Below, piece by piece: positions 6,551-10,034 of a stretch of DNA of 10,034 nt. Position 1 is the stretch's first letter, and each line of letters begins with the position of its first letter. Below the pieces are notes generated by a model. The model searched no databases, was not told where the DNA came from, and was given only the letters and a program-made list of their open reading frames with translations. The stretch is from SG8-41 sp035456985 (GTDB lineage: Bacteria > Pseudomonadota > Gammaproteobacteria > Burkholderiales > SG8-41): NCBI GenBank assembly GCA_035456985.1, contig DATICE010000067.1, positions 1-10,034 of the forward strand, written 5' to 3'. The translations under genes and the position numbers were made by a program.

Positions 6551-6835
6551 ATGACGCCCAAACACGATATTCAACGTAACGCGAAAGTCCGACTGCTCAC
6601 AGCCATTGCCTCGGTGTTCGACGCGCGCCGGCCGGGTAACCGTCTGCCGGGAGCGCAAAAGCGGCTGGAACCGATGCTGTTCGCCGGCGCCGCGAGCTAC
6701 GGCAACTATTTCAACATGCCGGGACGAGCTTCATATCGGATCGAACTGGATATCCGGCGGGCGGGTGCGCGGGACCAGATCAGGATACCGTTCGAGTTCC
6801 GGCATTCCCTCGTCACCACGGGCCCTCGCCCATGA
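6551..6835 (+). pseudogene. Short ORF resembling the C-terminal part of a Tp34/P19-like periplasmic metal-binding protein, possibly truncated
   Basis: A 94-residue frame lying 9 bases after ccdA. Residues 38-85 (RLEPMLFAGAASYGNYF, MPGRASYRIELDI, IPFEFRH) recall the end of Tp34/P19-type iron-transport-associated periplasmic proteins, where a Met/His-containing MPM...YG.N..MPG..Y segment contributes to metal binding. This comparison is from memory and weak. Full-length relatives are about 160-180 residues and carry a signal peptide. Here there is none, and the N-terminal half is short and basic. The start has only a poor purine tract. It is therefore either a decayed remnant or a small protein of unknown role. 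Its place in the metal operon fits a periplasmic metal-binding ancestor. Base composition matches its neighbours. Confidence 0.4.
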
Positions 6836-6861
6836 AAGCAATGGCCGGCTAGGAGAAGCTC

Positions 6862-7107
6862 ATGAGCCAGGATCGTCAGCGCGAACCGAAGCGAGATAAC
6901 GGCATGAGATCCCGCGCCAAATGGGTGTTCGTCGCGTTCGCCCTCATCGCCGCCTATTTTCTGATCGCCGAGCACAAGGTGCACCTCCTGGGCTGGCTAT
7001 CCGCGTACGGGATCTGGTTGCTGCTGCTCGCCTGCCCGCTGCTGCACATGTTCATGCATGGCGGTCACGGGCACCGGCACGAAACACGGAAGGAAGACGT
7101 GAAATGA
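6862..7107 (+). CDS. DUF2933-family small membrane protein
   Basis: An 81-residue protein with a basic, charged N-terminus (about 1-19), two close hydrophobic segments (about 20-36 and 43-60), and a C-terminus with HMFMHGGHGHRH. The pattern VFVAFALIAAYFLIAEHKVHLL then LLLLACPLLHMFMHGGHG matches DUF2933, a family often seen in heavy-metal resistance clusters and of unknown function. The Cys59, Met and His residues at the end of the second helix could hold a soft metal (inference). AGGAG at 6851-6855, six bases before the ATG, supports the start. An in-frame ATG at 6904 is the alternative. The TGA stop overlaps the ATG of the next gene (ATGA), indicating coupled translation. Confidence 0.85.
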   Translation: MSQDRQREPKRDNGMRSRAKWVFVAFALIAAYFLIAEHKVHLLGWLSAYGIWLLLLACPLLHMFMHGGHGHRHETRKEDVK

Positions 7108-8075
7108 TCGATCCCGCAGGCCGATGGAATGGAATGTACATGAAGATAACGAACTCGCGAGAATCCCTGATTGACCGTACGGCGGCACGCTTTCCGCTGG
7201 TGCTGGCGATGGTCATCCTCGCGGCCGTGCCCGCGCTTGCGCCCGCTGCCGCCCCACCCGGAAGCGGGACGGCCCGGGAGAATCCGCGCTTCGCGAGCCT
7301 CGAGGTCGATATCTGGCCGGAGTATGACCGGCGTGCCGCGGTGCTCGTGATCCTCAAGGGTGAGCTCGCTCCCCAGGTTGCCCTGCCTGCCACGGTATCC
7401 CTTCGCATTCCAGCCACGAGCAATCCGACGGCGGTGGCCTACGCAACGGCACCCGGCTCGGGGCTCTTCAACCTGGAGCACGAGCGGATCTCCGGCGACG
7501 CGAACACGACGCTCCGGTTCAGGACGTCGCACCGCATCGTCCACGTCGAGTTCTACGATCGGCTCGCCCCGGACGACCTGTACCGCCGCTTCACCTATGT
7601 CTGGCCGGGCGATCTAGCCGTCGACCAGCTCGCCGTGCGTCTGCAGGAGCCCGCGGGAGCGAGCAACATTCTGGTGAAGCCCGAGCTCGGCGCCGCGGTG
7701 CGAGGCCCGGACGGACTGCTGTACCGAAGTTCCGAGCCCGTCACGGTCGCCGCAGGAAAGCGGCTTCCGATCGAGGTCGCTTACATGAAGACCGACCCGC
7801 GCACCACTTCCGAGATACTCGGGCTGAAAACCCCGGCTGCAGGGCCCGCACCGGGGACCGGCTCCGGCATCGCACTGCCCGCCTGGCTGCTCGTTGTCGC
7901 GGTCTCTGCGGCTTTGATGATCGGCGCCGCGATAGTGTTGCTGTGGTGGCGCGTGCGCAGTAAGTTACCCAGCGCTCCACCGCAGGGTGCGGGCTTCTGC
8001 CCGAAGTGCGGCAGCCCGCGCAGGCCGGAGGATCGGTTCTGCCCGAAATGCGGAGCACCTCTGCACGGTCGCTAG
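7104..8075 (+). CDS. Exported, membrane-anchored protein of unknown function with C-terminal double-CxxC zinc ribbon
   Basis: A 323-residue protein I do not recognise as a whole. A signal-like helix (about 29-48, ending ALAPAAA) precedes a beta-rich periplasmic region (about 60-240) with few Cys. A second helix follows (about 259-282), then a basic stretch and a zinc ribbon with FCPKCG at 298-303 and FCPKCGAPL at 312-320. If the first helix is a cleaved signal, the protein has a periplasmic domain and a cytoplasmic C-terminal ribbon. AGGAAG at 7091-7096, seven bases before the ATG at 7104, supports the start. An ATG at 7140 would give a shorter, more standard signal peptide. The start overlaps the DUF2933 stop by four bases, so the two are translationally coupled. 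It is the last gene of the operon. A role in sensing or assembly at the membrane is only a guess. Confidence 0.8.
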   Translation: MIDPAGRWNGMYMKITNSRESLIDRTAARFPLVLAMVILAAVPALAPAAAPPGSGTARENPRFASLEVDIWPEYDRRAAVLVILKGELAPQVALPATVSLRIPATSNPTAVAYATAPGSGLFNLEHERISGDANTTLRFRTSHRIVHVEFYDRLAPDDLYRRFTYVWPGDLAVDQLAVRLQEPAGASNILVKPELGAAVRGPDGLLYRSSEPVTVAAGKRLPIEVAYMKTDPRTTSEILGLKTPAAGPAPGTGSGIALPAWLLVVAVSAALMIGAAIVLLWWRVRSKLPSAPPQGAGFCPKCGSPRRPEDRFCPKCGAPLHGR

Positions 8076-8280
8076 AAGCCGCGGTTCAGCATGATCATCG
8101 AAATTCAGCATCCGTACGGACCGAGAAGATCGTGTTTGAGCCATGGCGGCGGCCGCGGCGAGCACCGCGGTCAGCACAAAAAACCGCGGCGAACGCTGCC
8201 TGCTGCAGCAGGCACCGACTACGTAAACGGCGCCGACTGCAATGCGAGACGCCGCGGCGGGAATCCGCTGCAGCGTTCGT
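8076..8280. other. Convergent intergenic region with several inverted repeats
   Basis: No convincing gene is seen. The region holds CCGCGGT at 8165-8171 facing ACCGCGG at 8183-8189, an 18-base perfect palindrome at 8197-8214, and a 10-base inverted pair CGAACGCTGC (8190-8199) with GCAGCGTTCG (8270-8279). Any of these could help end transcription from either side, but none has a following T-run, so no intrinsic terminator is called. Confidence 0.6.
8197..8214. repeat. 18-base perfect palindrome
   Basis: TGCCTGCTGCAGCAGGCA reads identically on both strands, with 9-base arms and no loop. Its left arm overlaps the longer-range pair 8190-8199/8270-8279, so two alternative foldings compete. A protein-binding site or transcript structure is possible. 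The role is unknown. Confidence 0.8.
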
Positions 8281-9591
8281 TTACTTGACCCGTGTCGCTT
8301 CGATCTGGGCCTTGGCGCCGAAGCCGACCGTCACCGGGAACGACACGAAATGGCCGCGGGAAGTCATGTTGTCGTCGTGGACGGCGAACCCGAAGTTGTA
8401 GACCTTGCCGTCCTGCAGCGCCTTGTCGTCGGCATTCTTCAGATGGCGGGGCCGGACCCATTCGACGGTCCACGCGCCGTCCTTCCATAGCCCCCGGGCG
8501 TTCTTGTTGTCCGCGGCCGAGCCGGCCGCGATGCCCCTGCTGACGAAGTACTGCGGCAGCAGGTCGCCCGCCTTCCATCCCGCCTTGGGATCGAACGGCA
8601 CCGCGTTCTCGCCGGGCACGAGCGCGGCCCCCGGGCTCCGCAGCGTAGCGTCGGTGCGCGCCCGGCTTCCGACCTTGCCCGCGTCGTACATGTAATTCGG
8701 CTGGCCGGTCTTGGCGTCCCGGTTTGAAGCGAACATGTTCTTGCCCGCATCGAAATTGCGCCACTCGAGCACGTAGCCGTCATCGGCCATTCCGACCGGA
8801 TTGGAGCGGTGCGCGCGCCACTGGGCGAGATCGAGGAAGCCGCCGGATGCCTTGATCTTGCCGATTTCCGCCAGGGAACGCCCCGTGTCCCACGACGCCA
8901 GAGCATCGGTCCGGGTCGAGGGCAGGTACTTGCGCACGTCGCTGCGCTTGATCGCCGCAAGCATCGGATTGGCCTTGACGGCCGCCGCCGCGGGCTGGCC
9001 GGGCATGTCGCGTTCGCCGTTGTGGCAGGTGAGCCAGCAGCCCTGGTTGCCGTAGCCCGCCACCGATCCATCGTCGATCATCATCGTAAGCCGGTCTTCG
9101 TAAATCGCCGGCTGCTCGCCCTTGCGCACCGCGGCGGCGAGCCTCTGGTTGCCGTAGGGCTTCCATTCCTTGCCGTCAAAGCGGTAGTAGGGATACGCGT
9201 CGCCCGCCTGGTTCGCCTGCGTCCTCCATGCGAACCGGAAATAGGCGTTCTCGTCGTCGTAGGCAGCCTGGACGTTCAAATAGACTACCCCGTTCTTCCC
9301 GGGGATGGGAGTGGGCTCGAGCGGGTTCGCCAGGACCAACTTGTTGCCGAGCTTCACTTCCTGGCCGTTGTGGCAGGTCGCGCACGCTGTGCCCTGGGAG
9401 ACCATCGAGGCCCCCGGGTGATTGGCGCTACGCAACCACTGATAGGAAGACTGCGCGGGGTAGAACAGGGTCAGCGTAGTGGTCGGGACGCGATTCCAGT
9501 CCAGGGAGCCGGAATCTTCATTCGCCGTCGTGCAGCCCGCAACAGCCGCGATAACGGCCAACGCCATGGGTGCAGCAAGGATGGTTCTCAT
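8281..9591 (-). CDS. Lipoprotein cytochrome with CxxCH and CxxxCH sites and ethylbenzene-dehydrogenase-like haem domain
   Basis: A 436-residue protein. The N-terminus is a lipoprotein signal with VAGC at 17-20. Thr at +2 suggests outer-membrane sorting, facing the periplasm. Residues 70-74 are CATCH, a c-type haem site. Residues 185-190 are CWLTCH, a CxxxCH variant. The remainder (about 100-430) resembles the EB_dh haem-binding domain of ethylbenzene/DMSO-reductase-family gamma subunits: VVYLNVQAAYDDENAYFRF early, and WTVEWVRP and YNFGFAVHDDN late. These proteins carry electrons for periplasmic respiratory enzymes. The partner is not in the window. The start is supported by GGGAG (9601-9597), five bases upstream. 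A perfect FNR box at 9686-9699 suggests induction when oxygen is low. The haem count, one or two c-type plus perhaps one b-type, is inference. Confidence 0.88.
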   Translation of the reverse strand: MRTILAAPMALAVIAAVAGCTTANEDSGSLDWNRVPTTTLTLFYPAQSSYQWLRSANHPGASMVSQGTACATCHNGQEVKLGNKLVLANPLEPTPIPGKNGVVYLNVQAAYDDENAYFRFAWRTQANQAGDAYPYYRFDGKEWKPYGNQRLAAAVRKGEQPAIYEDRLTMMIDDGSVAGYGNQGCWLTCHNGERDMPGQPAAAAVKANPMLAAIKRSDVRKYLPSTRTDALASWDTGRSLAEIGKIKASGGFLDLAQWRAHRSNPVGMADDGYVLEWRNFDAGKNMFASNRDAKTGQPNYMYDAGKVGSRARTDATLRSPGAALVPGENAVPFDPKAGWKAGDLLPQYFVSRGIAAGSAADNKNARGLWKDGAWTVEWVRPRHLKNADDKALQDGKVYNFGFAVHDDNMTSRGHFVSFPVTVGFGAKAQIEATRVK

Positions 9592-9648
9592 GTCAACTCC
9601 CGAGAAGTGTTGTAGAAGATCGGGGCCCCGGAATCTGCCGCGGCGCCC

Positions 9649-9663
9649 ATTATCGACAACCTA
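9649..9663 (-). promoter_or_regulatory. Candidate -10 region of the cytochrome promoter
   Basis: On the minus strand, TAGGTT (9663-9658) sits where a -10 should be if the FNR box is centred at about -41.5, the usual class II spacing. GATAAT (9654-9649) is a better -10 match but puts the box near -50. No good -35 is present, as expected for an activator-dependent promoter. The exact start is undecided. Confidence 0.4.
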
Positions 9664-9685
9664 GCAGCCCGGCCCTGCGGCAGGG

Positions 9686-9699
9686 TTGATCCAAATCAA
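9686..9699. promoter_or_regulatory. FNR/ANR/DNR-type binding site
   Basis: TTGATCCAAATCAA is a perfect match to the TTGAT-N4-ATCAA consensus of FNR-family regulators of anaerobic or NO-responsive genes. It lies 95 bases upstream of the cytochrome start, in a gap where that gene is the only one pointing away from it. It therefore most likely activates the cytochrome gene. Confidence 0.85.
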
Positions 9700-9739
9700 G
9701 CATTCCCCTCTAGCCTGCTCCAGATCAGGAAATTCGAGG

Positions 9740-9761
9740 GCCGCGACTGTTTCCGCGCGGC
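9740..9761. repeat. Stem-loop downstream of the isomerase gene
   Basis: GCCGCG (9740-9745) and CGCGGC (9756-9761) form a 6-base stem with a 10-base loop, about 60 bases beyond the isomerase stop. No T-run follows at once, only a weak ATTT further on, so it is at best a poor terminator for that gene. Confidence 0.3.
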
Positions 9762-9820
9762 TCATCAGCGGCCTGCTGCCCGCCCGTTGATTTCACTCCG
9801 CCGCGTCAACGGCAGCCGCG

Positions 9821-10034
9821 CTATCGCAGAAGCGGTGATTCCGCCGCGTCGAGATCGACGCCTGCGATATTCGCTTGTGCCGCGAGCAGGCGAGTGTACT
9901 GCCGAAGTGCCTTGTGCAGGACGCGCTCGCGCAGCCGCTGCGCAATGCGCGGCCGGGTCGCTTCGAAGGGCAGCCGCCTGCCCGGCTCGCGCCGGTCCAC
10001 GGCAAGGATGTGGAACCCGAAACGGGTCTTCACA
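9821..10034 (-). CDS. C-terminal part of a parvulin-type (PpiC/SurA/NifM-like) peptidyl-prolyl cis-trans isomerase, incomplete
   Basis: The frame enters from the right edge and ends with TAG at 9821. About 70 residues are visible. They begin KTRFGFHILAVDRREPG, which matches the end of parvulin domains (V.T.FGYH.I.V..R..G). A helical tail follows: LPFEATRPRIAQRL, then ALRQYTRLLAAQANIAGVDL. Such proteins speed proline isomerisation during folding of exported or membrane-linked enzymes. The apparent start near 10033 is an internal codon, not the true start. The tail form resembles isomerases I recall near respiratory nitrate reductase genes in some proteobacteria, which would fit the nearby FNR box, but the neighbouring genes lie outside the window. 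Confidence 0.8.
   Translation of the reverse strand, partial: VKTRFGFHILAVDRREPGRRLPFEATRPRIAQRLRERVLHKALRQYTRLLAAQANIAGVDLDAAESPLLR

Noticed and set aside
5852..6658. 268-codon minus-strand frame opposite ccdA
   Set aside because: It is rich in Arg, Gln and Glu, lacks domains, and the sense frame is a clear CcdA.
8190..8279. Integron attC site or transposon end
   Set aside because: The inverted repeats lack attC core sites (GTTRRRY/RYYYAAC), and no integrase, transposase or flanking direct repeat is seen.
8091..8288. 65-codon plus-strand frame in the convergent gap
   Set aside because: It has no ribosome-binding site, domain or plausible composition, and it overlaps the end of the cytochrome gene and the inverted repeats.
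8809..9615. 268-codon plus-strand frame opposite the cytochrome gene
   Set aside because: It has no recognisable motif, and the opposite strand has a lipobox, haem motifs and a ribosome-binding site. It is a composition shadow.
9621..9630. CGGGGCCCCG palindrome in the cytochrome leader
   Set aside because: Short GC palindromes are expected at this base composition. No function can be supported.

Overview
The window is GC-rich, tightly packed proteobacterial DNA. A beta- or gammaproteobacterium able to respire without oxygen fits best. The evidence is the codon use, the GTG starts and 4-8 base overlaps, a perfect FNR/ANR-type site, a c-type/ethylbenzene-dehydrogenase-like cytochrome, and Gram-negative CcmG/CcdA proteins. 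No rRNA, tRNA, CRISPR array, transposase or integrase was seen.

Layout. (1) Bases 32-2001, plus strand: four closely linked genes. They encode a small membrane-anchored His-rich YHS protein, a DUF5676-like two-helix membrane protein, an HD-GYP phosphodiesterase with an N-terminal Cys cluster like that of metal-transport ATPases, and a carboxymuconolactone-decarboxylase/AhpD-fold protein. (2) Bases 2022-2438, minus strand: a MerR-family regulator. (3) Bases 2439-2515: a compact divergent promoter whose dyad has the arms of the classical mer operator. (4) Bases 2516-8075, plus strand: a likely metal-response operon. It holds a Cu(I)-type P1B ATPase with two YHS and two CPMHP/CPxCGM modules, a CcmG/DsbE thioredoxin, CcdA, a short fragment that may come from a Tp34/P19-like protein, a DUF2933 protein, and an unrecognised exported protein with a C-terminal zinc ribbon. 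(5) Bases 8076-8280: a convergent gap rich in inverted repeats. (6) Bases 8281-9591, minus strand: a lipoprotein cytochrome with CxxCH and CxxxCH motifs and an EB_dh-like domain, preceded by a perfect FNR box. (7) Bases 9821-10034, minus strand: the C-terminal end of a parvulin-type peptidyl-prolyl isomerase that runs off the window.

How it may work together (inference). The MerR-type regulator would sense a soft metal and switch on the ATPase by untwisting a 19-20 bp promoter spacer. YHS and CPMHP modules would bind the metal at the membrane and the ATPase would export it. CcmG and CcdA would supply reducing power to periplasmic thiols or to haem-binding CxxC motifs. The upstream cluster couples a YHS metal-binding protein to an HD-GYP enzyme that carries its own possible metal- or redox-binding Cys cluster. 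This suggests a route from metal or redox state to cyclic-di-GMP turnover and is the least conventional part of the window. The right-hand cytochrome and isomerase look like a separate oxygen- or NO-regulated respiratory neighbourhood.
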